DNA of 41,290 nt from positions 1 through 41,290 of IMG/VR virus record IMGVR_UViG_3300025769_000267; one strand, given 5' to 3'. Below are positions 32,668-41,290 of this stretch, piece by piece. The notes under the pieces were generated by a model. That model was given only the letters and a program-made list of their open reading frames with translations. It made no database searches and was not told the origin of the DNA. Positions within the stretch are counted from its first letter, which is position 1. Each line of letters starts with the position of its first letter. Position numbers and translations under genes: made by a program. The DNA comes from a virus.

Positions 32668-35600
32668 ATGGGTAAAAAACTTTTTGTAGGCAGATATACA
32701 TTTGATGCTTCAGCTAACAGTGTTACAGTAAACGACAATATTGCAGCTGAACGCTTGCTGATTATTACTGATGTTACAAACAACAAAATCATTTATAACT
32801 TTGCTGAACCAACACTTGGCTTTGCTAGCAGAACTTATGATGCGACAACTAAAAAAACTACTTTTATACTAACCGCAGACTGTGTAGCATTGGGATGCAC
32901 AGACACAGACAGCTTACAAATTTTTATTGAAAAAGAAGCACAAGAAGTTGTATTCAGTGATGCTTATTTGGATCCTGTTAGTAAGATACGTGTGAGCAAT
33001 CCTGAAAACTTGATCGACACTGACTTTGAATATGGACTACAAAGTACAAAGTGGGAAACACTAGAACTTACCAATAATATTCCTACTTTCTTTAGTAGAG
33101 ACGGTGATTTTGATATTCCTATTAGTACAATACAAGTTTCAGCTAACAGTGATATTGTAACAGTTACTACAAGTTCTCCTCATGGATTGCAAAGAGGATC
33201 ACCTATTATTATGCAGTCAACATCAGAAGTCAGTGCTGATGGTGGATTCATCGTTGCAGGTGTTATTGATACAACCAGTTTTAATTTTAAAGCTAAAAGT
33301 ATTTTTACAGTTACAGATGATATCAAAGAAACATACACACAATTGTTTGCAGCTAAAATCTATACAGGTACTGAATTTAAACTCAGCCAAATTGGAGGTA
33401 TTACAACTGATGGCGGTAACCCGAGTACCATCACAGTAAACACGGTTAACCCTACTAATTTTACCAATGGAACTAGTATGGCTATGAGTAATACATTTGC
33501 TAAGTCAACTGTTAATTTTAATACAGATGATGTTGAAGTAGACAATACTGATGTAATAGATATATCTTATACCAGCGCAACAGCTACGGGAGAAACAGGC
33601 GGTTTTAATCTAGGAGGTGTAGCAAGTGTAGAATTTACACCAGAAGACAATACTGTATTTTTTGAAGAAGGTGTTGAATACACTATTGATCTCACCAATG
33701 ATACTATTACTTTTAGTGAGCCGCACGGATTTACAAATGTTAGTGCTGACTATGCAATTCCTTGTACATATTTTTGTGACACTACAACAAACACACCAAT
33801 TGGTGGTTTGACCGCAAACAGAACCTATTGGATATATCGAATTGACGATTATACAGTTTCACTGCACTACTATTTCAGCACTAGCAGCGGAGTAAACTAC
33901 AAAGTAAATCTAACAAGTCCGGGTGTTAGTGGAGGAATTACTAGAAGTTGTTTTACTAGATCTCTTTGGGTTTATTATACTGATGGCAGATACACTTACG
34001 CTGACAGATTTAACACCACTTGGTTAACTGGTAACAACATAAACACTGAATTTGGTAGTGTAAGAAACAGAGGTTTGTACACACAACTAACAAACAGCGC
34101 AGGCACGGGTTTTACCGACGGATACGGAAAAAATGAAGTAAATGATATACATTTGGGAAATAATCTAAATTATGATTATTGGGCTTTAAGGTACAGCACA
34201 AACGACAGTTATCGAGCTAGGATATACTATGATAATACCAGCAGTAGTTATGTTAGTACATACTATAGTAGTAGCAGTGATGCAGGCTGGACAAATATCA
34301 GAGATGAAGTTCAGAGAAGCAGTTTGTGGGTACCCAATCATGGATTAACATCTGCACAAGATGGTCAGTTGATTACTGTTACTGCTACGACTGGAACATT
34401 GCCAGCAGGGTTATCCAGTGGAAGTTCCTACAAAGTAGTTGTTGTTGACAGCAATAGACTGGCTTTTGATACTACAGCAGGTTCTGCTGTCTCTTTTACC
34501 AACTCAGGTTCTACCAATCTAACCTATCGTATACAATCAACTGCAAGCAAACCCACTGCTAATACTATTAGCATACCTGGCAATACACTGCAAGAAGGAG
34601 ATGCTGTTGAATTAGATGTGGGCGCAGGAACTCCCATTGGTGGACTAGTAGACGGAACAACATACTACGTTGCACTAAAAAATGATGGAAGATTTTCACT
34701 TTCTACTAGTGCTACTATATACGGAGTATCAGATTTCATACTCAATCAGGCCAGTAGTACCTATGTGAACTTGTCAACTAATACTGTTAACATAGGGGGC
34801 AGTACTTTTTCCAATGGCGATGCTGTGGTGTATACAGCAGGTACACCTGTGGTTGGATTAAAATCAGGCGTAGTATATTGGGTAAGAGAACTTACCACAA
34901 ACAACTATGGTTTTTATCATAGTCAAGCCGATGCTCTTGCTAACACAAATCAAATTGATTTCTTTGCATATGGCAGTGGTGCTGGATCTATGGTTAAAAT
35001 TGATATTATTGATTTTACAAGCAAGCCAGGTACTAACGAATCTCATACTTTCTTAGCTGACTTTGTTGGAGCAGCAGATGGATTGTACACAGTTGCAAGC
35101 ACTGCATCAGATCAGTTGAGCTTTACATTTAACGCAGGCAATCAAATTGAAGCTAGAACAAAAACAATTGTAGCCCAAGAATCTTTTGTAGATGCATTTG
35201 ACGCACTCAAAGTTGATAATCACGGATTTATTACAGGAGACAGCATAGCACTTACACTAAATGGAACCACCAACATAAGCGGTTTAAGCAACGGAACGTA
35301 TTATGTAATTAGAGTAAACAAAGATTTTATTAGACTGGCACTAACACAAAATGATGCTATCAACAATCAATATGTGCTTTTGACCGAAACTGGAACAAGT
35401 GCAAGTAGACTTACAGGAACCATCAGCCTACAGCCAACTACTATCGTTGGTAGTTTCAATGGCTCAGGTACAATAAGTTTTACAGCAGACAGTACTTACA
35501 TAGATGGAGAAAGCACCAGTTTTACCAGTTACTTTAGTAAAGGTGATACATTTTTTATCAATAATCCAGAAACTGTCACCAGTACAGAAATAACCACAGT

Positions 35601-38301
35601 TAATACCACAACTGATGTTTTCACTGCAACTGCTCACACACTGGTAGATGGTGATTTAGTAACACTGTCAGGTACCGCAGCACCCACTGGATTAAACTAT
35701 TCAGATTTATATTATGCCAAAGCTGTAACAGTTGACACATTTAGTTTACACTACACAAGAGCAGACGCTGTAGCAGGATCAAACATTATTCAACTCACAG
35801 ACATTGGTACAAGCACAAGTGTTAATAGGGTGCAAGATGCTGGCAGTATCATTGAGCGTGAAATTGACTACGTAAACGGTGACACAAAAATTCAATTTAC
35901 CACAGCATTGCCTTCAACTGCACTAACAAATGTTAACTATTTGCAAAACACTAGTTTGTTACTAAGACCAGATGGTTTTGCACTGCACAGACCATACGAT
36001 GGTGGTGTTGATCTTATTCCGAGTACTAACCCAGACAGTACAATGATACGCCAAACACGCAAATATTTCCGTTACCAGTCTGGTAAAGGTATTCAAGTAT
36101 CATTTGCTGTTAACTTTAGTCCTACCAGTCAAATGGACACATTCACTAGAAGTGGAAATATAGGAACAATTACTACTAGATTTCCTCATAGACTGAGCGA
36201 AGGATTAGAAATTGTAACCAGTGGCAGTACCAATACCAGTAATGACACATTTGGAACTATTAACTACGATGTTTCAGTAGCACCAGATCAACAAGGACAA
36301 AACAAATTTCAAGTTGATGGTGAAGAATTATCTACACTAACACTGTACGAAGGCAGAACCTATAGATTCAACCAAGAAGATGCAACTAATGCTACTCATC
36401 CTCTGAGATTTAGTGAAACACAAGACGGCACACATTCAGCAGGCAGCGAATACACCGTTAATGTTACCACAGCTGGAACTCCAGGTAATCCAGGAGCATA
36501 CACACAAATCACCATAGCTAGTGGTGCTCCTGAGTTGTATACTTATTGTTCTACTCACCCGGGTTTGGGATTTGTTGTTACTACACCTGTTGACCCAACT
36601 AACAATCAAGGAAACTTGTGGAACGGAACACTGACTGTACTGAGTGTAATTGATGATTTTAGATTTACAGTACAGTTAGATGGCACACCTAGTGATACTC
36701 AAGCAAAAGGTGTTGTAGAATATTATGTTAAGAATTGGGAAAACAGTGATCTTAGATGTGGTTTGTACGATGATCAAAATGGTATTTTCTTTGAATATAA
36801 TGGTCAAAATTTAGAAGTTTGTCGAAGAAGTAGTATCAAACAGTTGAGTGGGTATGGAAACTTAACCTTTAGATCTAGTTTGGTAACAGGTATTTCTACT
36901 AAATTTACAAGTCAGTTATCAGTGGGTGATTACATTGTTATCAAAGGTCAAAGCTATAAAGTAAGTAGAATTGACAGTGATACTCAATTGTATATTATAC
37001 CGGGTTACAGAGGTGTGAGTTTAGAAAAAGCTGTTATTACCAAAACAGAAACAACAAAAATACCGCAAGAAAATTGGAATTTAGATCCTTGCGACGGTAC
37101 AGGATACAGCGGATTTATACTAGATATTCACAAAATACAAATGGCGTATATTGATTACAGTTGGTATGGCGCAGGTAAAGTTCGTTTTGGATTTAAAGAT
37201 CAACATGGTAATGTTAAGTATGTGCATGAATTCATTCATGGTAACGAATTTACAGAAGCATACATGCGTAGTGGTAACGTTCCTGCACGTTATGAAATAC
37301 AAAACAATGGGACTCCTACATATGTTCCTGCACTGGCACACTGGGGTACAAGTGTTATCATGGACGGTAAGTTTGATCCAGATAAAGCATATATCTTTAA
37401 TGCAAACAGTAAAAACTTGACACTTACTGGTGTGAGTCAGTTGACAGCTAGTGCAAAAGTTGATTACACTGGAATTTATTATCAGAGAAGAGGCAACTAC
37501 TATTATGCAATTGGTTATGCTCTAGAGCTAGATTCAGCTGACAGTACACTTAACCAGGTAACAGCAGGCACAGAAGTTACAGGTGCTGATTTAGCTGCAA
37601 ATACTAAAGCTAGAAATCCTATTAGCGGTTCAATTAGTCCTTATCAGCCTTATCTTCCTAGTATTAGCAGTAGACAAGGAACCAGTTATTTCACTCAGGC
37701 AAACAGAAACCTGTTGGTTATAGATCAACAACCGTTATCTACTAACTCGTCAAGCACATATGCAATTGGTGCTGCAACAGGTGGTGAGGTTAACGTTACT
37801 AAAGATATACCTTTGATTAGTATTAGACTTGCTCCTAGTGTGGATACAAGTGCTCCTGGATTTTTAGGAGAAAGAGAAATTATCAATAGAATGCAATTGA
37901 TTCTAACAAAGGTTAATGTGCTGAGTACACATGCTGCTACAGTTCAACTTATCTTGAATGGACAATTGAGTTCAAATGCATGGGAGCGTGTTACACCTCC
38001 AAGTTTGAGTCAGTTGCTACTGCACGAAAACGTTGATACTATTACAGGCGGATTAAGTGTGTACAACTTTGAGGCACAAGGTGGTACTGGTACTAGCGGA
38101 CGTACACCTGTGTTGACCACAGAAGACTTGGGTGATATTGCTACACTAGGTAACAGTATACTAGGCGGTGATAATGTTTTCCCAGATGGCCCAGATGTGC
38201 TTACACTGGTTGCAACACTTAGCGAAGATCCAAGTACTGTTACAGGAAGCAATCCATTTACAGTGTCAGGACGTTTTGGTTGGACAGAATCACAGGCTTA
38301 A
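32668..38301 (+). CDS. Giant virion structural protein (1877 aa) with embedded cupredoxin-like segment
   Basis: The N-terminus (MGKKLFVGRYTFDASANSVT) is followed by several ~50-residue beta modules. They have the pattern (H/N)-G-(L/F)-x-x-G-D-x-(V/I) ... G-L-x-x-G-x-x-Y-x-V ... D-x-F-x-L, with His at 172, 353, 558, 852 and 990, plus His-less copies near 635 and 710. At about 1205-1305 a different domain interrupts one such module. It contains ATHPLRFS (His1244) and LYTYCSTHPGLG (Cys1294, His1297, Leu1300), the ligand spacing of a type 1 copper protein of amicyanin type, but with Leu in place of the axial Met. The last ~450 residues (GFILDIHKIQMAYIDYSWYG to GRFGWTESQA) look like a large conserved structural domain of marine T4-like phages. 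Probably a baseplate or long-fibre component (inference). AGGAAA precedes the ATG. Confidence 0.78.
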   Translation: MGKKLFVGRYTFDASANSVTVNDNIAAERLLIITDVTNNKIIYNFAEPTLGFASRTYDATTKKTTFILTADCVALGCTDTDSLQIFIEKEAQEVVFSDAYLDPVSKIRVSNPENLIDTDFEYGLQSTKWETLELTNNIPTFFSRDGDFDIPISTIQVSANSDIVTVTTSSPHGLQRGSPIIMQSTSEVSADGGFIVAGVIDTTSFNFKAKSIFTVTDDIKETYTQLFAAKIYTGTEFKLSQIGGITTDGGNPSTITVNTVNPTNFTNGTSMAMSNTFAKSTVNFNTDDVEVDNTDVIDISYTSATATGETGGFNLGGVASVEFTPEDNTVFFEEGVEYTIDLTNDTITFSEPHGFTNVSADYAIPCTYFCDTTTNTPIGGLTANRTYWIYRIDDYTVSLHYYFSTSSGVNYKVNLTSPGVSGGITRSCFTRSLWVYYTDGRYTYADRFNTTWLTGNNINTEFGSVRNRGLYTQLTNSAGTGFTDGYGKNEVNDIHLGNNLNYDYWALRYSTNDSYRARIYYDNTSSSYVSTYYSSSSDAGWTNIRDEVQRSSLWVPNHGLTSAQDGQLITVTATTGTLPAGLSSGSSYKVVVVDSNRLAFDTTAGSAVSFTNSGSTNLTYRIQSTASKPTANTISIPGNTLQEGDAVELDVGAGTPIGGLVDGTTYYVALKNDGRFSLSTSATIYGVSDFILNQASSTYVNLSTNTVNIGGSTFSNGDAVVYTAGTPVVGLKSGVVYWVRELTTNNYGFYHSQADALANTNQIDFFAYGSGAGSMVKIDIIDFTSKPGTNESHTFLADFVGAADGLYTVASTASDQLSFTFNAGNQIEARTKTIVAQESFVDAFDALKVDNHGFITGDSIALTLNGTTNISGLSNGTYYVIRVNKDFIRLALTQNDAINNQYVLLTETGTSASRLTGTISLQPTTIVGSFNGSGTISFTADSTYIDGESTSFTSYFSKGDTFFINNPETVTSTEITTVNTTTDVFTATAHTLVDGDLVTLSGTAAPTGLNYSDLYYAKAVTVDTFSLHYTRADAVAGSNIIQLTDIGTSTSVNRVQDAGSIIEREIDYVNGDTKIQFTTALPSTALTNVNYLQNTSLLLRPDGFALHRPYDGGVDLIPSTNPDSTMIRQTRKYFRYQSGKGIQVSFAVNFSPTSQMDTFTRSGNIGTITTRFPHRLSEGLEIVTSGSTNTSNDTFGTINYDVSVAPDQQGQNKFQVDGEELSTLTLYEGRTYRFNQEDATNATHPLRFSETQDGTHSAGSEYTVNVTTAGTPGNPGAYTQITIASGAPELYTYCSTHPGLGFVVTTPVDPTNNQGNLWNGTLTVLSVIDDFRFTVQLDGTPSDTQAKGVVEYYVKNWENSDLRCGLYDDQNGIFFEYNGQNLEVCRRSSIKQLSGYGNLTFRSSLVTGISTKFTSQLSVGDYIVIKGQSYKVSRIDSDTQLYIIPGYRGVSLEKAVITKTETTKIPQENWNLDPCDGTGYSGFILDIHKIQMAYIDYSWYGAGKVRFGFKDQHGNVKYVHEFIHGNEFTEAYMRSGNVPARYEIQNNGTPTYVPALAHWGTSVIMDGKFDPDKAYIFNANSKNLTLTGVSQLTASAKVDYTGIYYQRRGNYYYAIGYALELDSADSTLNQVTAGTEVTGADLAANTKARNPISGSISPYQPYLPSISSRQGTSYFTQANRNLLVIDQQPLSTNSSSTYAIGAATGGEVNVTKDIPLISIRLAPSVDTSAPGFLGEREIINRMQLILTKVNVLSTHAATVQLILNGQLSSNAWERVTPPSLSQLLLHENVDTITGGLSVYNFEAQGGTGTSGRTPVLTTEDLGDIATLGNSILGGDNVFPDGPDVLTLVATLSEDPSTVTGSNPFTVSGRFGWTESQA

Positions 38302-38304
38302 TTC

Positions 38305-38312
38305 GATAAATA
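38305..38312 (+). promoter_or_regulatory. Candidate late promoter GATAAATA
   Basis: One mismatch to TATAAATA, 3 nt after the giant gene's stop codon and 29 nt before ATG 38342. Confidence 0.65.
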
Positions 38313-38340
38313 TGTGTAGCAGACACTAGGAAACACATAT
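38310..38340 (+). promoter_or_regulatory. Start-codon hairpin overlapping late promoter (locus 5)
   Basis: Perfect 8-bp inverted repeat ATATGTGT (38310-38317) and ACACATAT (38333-38340), with loop AGCAGACACTAGGAA holding AGGA. ATG 38342 follows after one base. The loop resembles that at 27389-27400 (both contain AGAC and CTAGGA), so loci 3 and 5 may be copies of one leader. Confidence 0.65.
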
Positions 38341-38341
38341 C

Positions 38342-41290
38342 ATGCCAGTGAGTAAAAATTTCGAATTAGCAAATCTAGCAAGTGGATTAGATGTAGATCA
38401 ATCCACTGGCGAAGTATTAACGATAAATTTAGATACAGATGTTGTCACTGAAGGATCCGCAAATGTATACTATACAGATGCCAGGGTAGCAGCATTTCTT
38501 TCAGGAGGGACATTTACTGGTGGGATCAAATTAGGTGACAATGAAAAAATACAGTTTGGAGATACAACTACTCCAGACTTAGAAATATACCACGATACTA
38601 ATAATTCAATAATTGCAGACACAGGCACAGGTAATCTAGTGCTTGACTCTGAAACAGTTGTTGTTCAAAGCACAGGCGCATTGGTTGTTCCTGTGGGTAC
38701 AACTCTCCAACAGCCTACTACATTACTACAAGGTATGGTTCGTTACAACACAGACGACAGTACCTTTGAAGGCTATGACGGTGCAGCATGGGGCAGTTTA
38801 GGTGGTGTTAAAGATGTTGATCAAGACACTTATATCGAAGCAGAAGAAGGTGCAGATGACGATACCTTGAGATTTTATACCGCCGGTGATATAGCACTTA
38901 CAATTGACAATATACAAAATGCTAAATTTGAAAGTACAGGTGCAGTTAGAGTGCCGGTAGGTTCTGAAGCTGACAAAACATCATTTACAGCAGAACAAGG
39001 ACAAATACGCTACAACACCACGGATAGCACGTTTGAAGGCTATGATGGATCTGCGTGGGGCAGTTTGGGTGGTGTCAAAGACGTTGACCAAGATACTAAA
39101 ATTGAAGCAGAAAGTAGTGCTGGTGCAGATAACGATGAACTAGATTTTTATACTGCTGGTACACAGCGTATGCAAATTGGTGCAACTGGTGATTTAGGAT
39201 TCGGAGACGGCTTAACCAAGTTTACAGTAGCATTTACCTCTGGTGATACAAATATTGCTGGTACACTAGATGTATCGGGTGCAGTAAATCTAAATAACAC
39301 AACTGGATCTACAAGTGCTACAACTGGAGCACTCGTGATAGATGGCGGCACAGGCATTGCAGAAAACTTATATGTTGGAGGCAATATTGATGTAACTGGA
39401 GATTTAACAGTTAATGGAACTACAACAACTGTAAACAGTACAGTGGTCACAGTAGATGATCCGATTTTTACACTGGGCGGTGATACTGCTCCTACAACAG
39501 ATGACAACAAAGATCGTGGTATCGAATTTAATTGGCATGATGGCATTACAGCAAAAGTAGGTTTCTTTGGCTTTGATGACTCTGAAGGTAAATTTACATT
39601 TATTCCTGATGCAACAAATACTTCAGAAGTGTTTAGTGGTACAGCAGGAACTATTGTAGCTGATGTTGAAGGAGACTTAAATGGTGATCTAGTAAAAGCT
39701 GTCACAACTGCAAATGACATTTATCCTTCAAGTGCCAATCAATACTTGGGTGATACATCTAATAGATGGGCTGCTCTTTATGTTGGGGACATTGTTGCGA
39801 CAGGTGCAGGTAAAACTGCTTATTTTCAAAATGTAGAAACTTTTGGAACACTAGACGTAACTGGTAAGATTACTGCGACAGGTGGATTAGATGCTCCTAA
39901 TAACATAGCACTTACAAATAGTGGTTTTTCACATACTCTTTCAACAGATACATTATCGTCAAATACCTTAACGGTTTTTGACGCAAGTGGTGGTTATGTG
40001 GCATATACAGACGTTACACAAACCCTTTCTAATAAAACACTAGATGCTCCTATTATTAGTGACCACATTATTTTTGAAGGTGCGACTGCTGATGCATTTG
40101 AAACTACACTTGCTGTCACTGATCCAACAGCAGATAGAACTATTACTTTTCAAGATGCCAGTGGCACTGTAGCATTATTGAGTGATATTAGTGGTGGCGG
40201 CAGTGCTAGTTTCAGCACAATTAACTTGACAGGTGATATTGTATTTGAGGGAGCAACAGCAGACGACTTCGAAACAACACTCACAGTAACTGATCCCACA
40301 GCAGATAGAACTATCACACTACCCGACGCAACTGGCACAGTTGCAGTAAGTGTAACAGATACCACAACAACTACACAGGGCGATTTAAATCTAGACTTCA
40401 CTTTAAGTACAGCTGGTAATGTAAGTGCAACAGGTGATGCATATGGACTAGCAACAAGTGATAGTCCGACATTCGCTGGACTAACAATTAACGGATCAAG
40501 TTTAGTATTTGAAGGAGCAACAGCAGATGACTTCGAAACAACACTAACTGTAACTGATCCCACAGCAGATAGAACTATCACACTACCTGATGCAACTGGT
40601 ACAGTGCTTACCACTGGAAATTTAACTGAAATAACCAATTTGGGCGTACTGACAGGTGATATTGTATTTGAGGGAGCAACAGCGGATGATTTTGAAACAA
40701 CACTAACAGTTGTAGACCCGACTGCTGACAGAACAGTTACATTACCTGATGCCAGTGGCACTGTGCCTCTTTTATCAGTCAATGGACTTACCAGCAATGT
40801 GGTTCTTACTGATTTTGATGAAACATCAATTAATGGTGTTGATATAAATCCTTCAATTGCTCTGGCAAACTCCCACCGTTGGACAATCAACTCTGGTACT
40901 TTTCAAGTGATTTCACAATACACACCAGGGATCTCAGGCTTCACAGATCCTCTTTGGGGTAATATTATTTTAAATGGTAATGTATATTTAGGCGGCGGCA
41001 CAGGTTTTAACAACTTTGCGTATCTTCACTTCAATGGTCCTATCAAAACTGATTTGGTATTTGAAGGAGCAACTGCTGATGGTAATGAAACAACACTTAC
41101 ATTAACCGATCCAACAGCAGCTAGAACAATCACACTACCAGATGCAACAGGTACTGTAATTACCACTGGGAACTTAACTGAAATAACCAATTTAGGTGTA
41201 CTAACAGGTGATATTGTATTTGAAGGAGCAACAGCGGATGATTTCGAAACAACACTCACAGTAACTGATCCAACAGCAGATAGAACTATC
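38342..41290 (+). CDS. Modular tail-fibre-like protein, 3' truncated by window edge (983+ aa)
   Basis: Begins MPVSKNFELANLASGLDVDQ and stays open for 983 codons to the edge. Residues about 32-60 contain VVTEGSANVYYTDARVAAFL, a known fibre-shaft phrase. Two GTTxxxP / EGYDGAAWGSLGGVKDVDQD modules lie near 115 and 200. A DLTVNGTTTTVNSTVVTVDD module near 355 is followed by GIEFNWHDGITAKVGFFGFD, typical of marine phage fibres. NIALTNSGFSHTLSTDTLSS and TLSNKTLDAPII come next. From about 577 to the edge there are six FEGATAD...TLPDATGTV modules. No stop or frameshift is seen. It is preceded by a late-type promoter and hairpin. Fibre role inferred. Confidence 0.78.
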   Translation, partial: MPVSKNFELANLASGLDVDQSTGEVLTINLDTDVVTEGSANVYYTDARVAAFLSGGTFTGGIKLGDNEKIQFGDTTTPDLEIYHDTNNSIIADTGTGNLVLDSETVVVQSTGALVVPVGTTLQQPTTLLQGMVRYNTDDSTFEGYDGAAWGSLGGVKDVDQDTYIEAEEGADDDTLRFYTAGDIALTIDNIQNAKFESTGAVRVPVGSEADKTSFTAEQGQIRYNTTDSTFEGYDGSAWGSLGGVKDVDQDTKIEAESSAGADNDELDFYTAGTQRMQIGATGDLGFGDGLTKFTVAFTSGDTNIAGTLDVSGAVNLNNTTGSTSATTGALVIDGGTGIAENLYVGGNIDVTGDLTVNGTTTTVNSTVVTVDDPIFTLGGDTAPTTDDNKDRGIEFNWHDGITAKVGFFGFDDSEGKFTFIPDATNTSEVFSGTAGTIVADVEGDLNGDLVKAVTTANDIYPSSANQYLGDTSNRWAALYVGDIVATGAGKTAYFQNVETFGTLDVTGKITATGGLDAPNNIALTNSGFSHTLSTDTLSSNTLTVFDASGGYVAYTDVTQTLSNKTLDAPIISDHIIFEGATADAFETTLAVTDPTADRTITFQDASGTVALLSDISGGGSASFSTINLTGDIVFEGATADDFETTLTVTDPTADRTITLPDATGTVAVSVTDTTTTTQGDLNLDFTLSTAGNVSATGDAYGLATSDSPTFAGLTINGSSLVFEGATADDFETTLTVTDPTADRTITLPDATGTVLTTGNLTEITNLGVLTGDIVFEGATADDFETTLTVVDPTADRTVTLPDASGTVPLLSVNGLTSNVVLTDFDETSINGVDINPSIALANSHRWTINSGTFQVISQYTPGISGFTDPLWGNIILNGNVYLGGGTGFNNFAYLHFNGPIKTDLVFEGATADGNETTLTLTDPTAARTITLPDATGTVITTGNLTEITNLGVLTGDIVFEGATADDFETTLTVTDPTADRTI
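40070..41290 (+). repeat. Array of six ~100-bp FEGATADDFETTLTV-TLPDATGTV repeats
   Basis: Copies begin near 40070, 40241, 40505, 40664, 41057 and 41216 (the last cut by the edge). DNA identity between copies is high. A longer shared block joins the end of one copy to the start of the next: 40604-40693 and 41155-41245 are near-identical and encode TTGNLTEITNLGVLTGDIVF. Related copies lie in other genes at about 4834, 6979, 15163, 16138, 16531, 16882, 22777, 22961 and 23485. These give the phage many sites for homologous recombination between fibre genes. Confidence 0.9.

Noticed and set aside
40150-40890. Minus-strand ORF with repeated VPVASGSVIVLSAVGSVTVS
   Set aside because: It is the reverse reading of the TLPDATGTV repeats. 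The same phantom peptide appears opposite every copy in the window.

Overview
The window is part of the late structural region of a tailed, T4-like phage (myovirus), almost certainly marine. The evidence is the order of recognisable T4 head genes at the left end: portal gp20 C-terminus, small ORF, gp67-like core protein, prohead protease gp21, scaffold gp22, major capsid protein gp23. To their right lie long appendage proteins built from modules that are typical of phages of marine picoplankton, such as FEG-(A/T)-x-x-D-D-F-E-T...TLPDATGTV and the GTTAERP...IRYNT...EGY module. The DNA is AT-rich, every supported gene is on the + strand, and there is no sign of host DNA, integrase, tRNA or CRISPR. 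The host cannot be read from the window; the modules fit phages of cyanobacteria or pelagic proteobacteria. The capsid protein (386 aa) is much shorter than T4 gp23, which suggests a lineage distant from the T-evens.

Layout. 1-4634 is the capsid-assembly module: gp20 end, a 67-aa basic protein, a very acidic gp67-like protein, gp21, gp22, gp23. A strong UUCG-loop terminator (4657-4685) closes it. From 4.7 kb to the right edge there are about 36.5 kb of virion appendage genes: a fibre-like protein (4727), two adjacent subtilisin-family (S8) proteases (7197, 9376), and then a run of fibre, adhesin and structural proteins up to 1877 aa. These include a protein with two DUF7483-like domains (17431), an integrin-like FG-GAP beta-propeller (24677), a protein with a major-tropism-determinant-type N-terminus (29312), a glycine-rich adhesin-like protein (30460), a giant protein carrying an amicyanin-like cupredoxin segment (32668), and a fibre gene that runs off the window end (38342).

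How it works together. gp67, gp22 and gp21 make and then digest the prohead core around the gp20 portal, and gp21 trims gp23. The genes after the terminator would supply baseplate and fibre parts that contact the host; the proteases may process virion proteins or digest the host surface (inference). The appendage genes share four or more recurring modules, so the region looks like a gene family that grew by duplication and recombination.

Regulation. Matches to the T4 late promoter (TATAAATA, or one mismatch) sit in the short gaps before several transcription blocks. At five of these the same geometry recurs: an 8-9 bp inverted repeat whose left arm begins inside or at the promoter element and whose right arm ends at the start codon, with the Shine-Dalgarno region in the loop. 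The arm sequences differ between loci but pairing is kept. Transcripts from the local late promoter would begin just past (or, at one locus, near the end of) the left arm, while read-through transcripts would carry the whole hairpin. This is the most interesting regulatory signal in the window.
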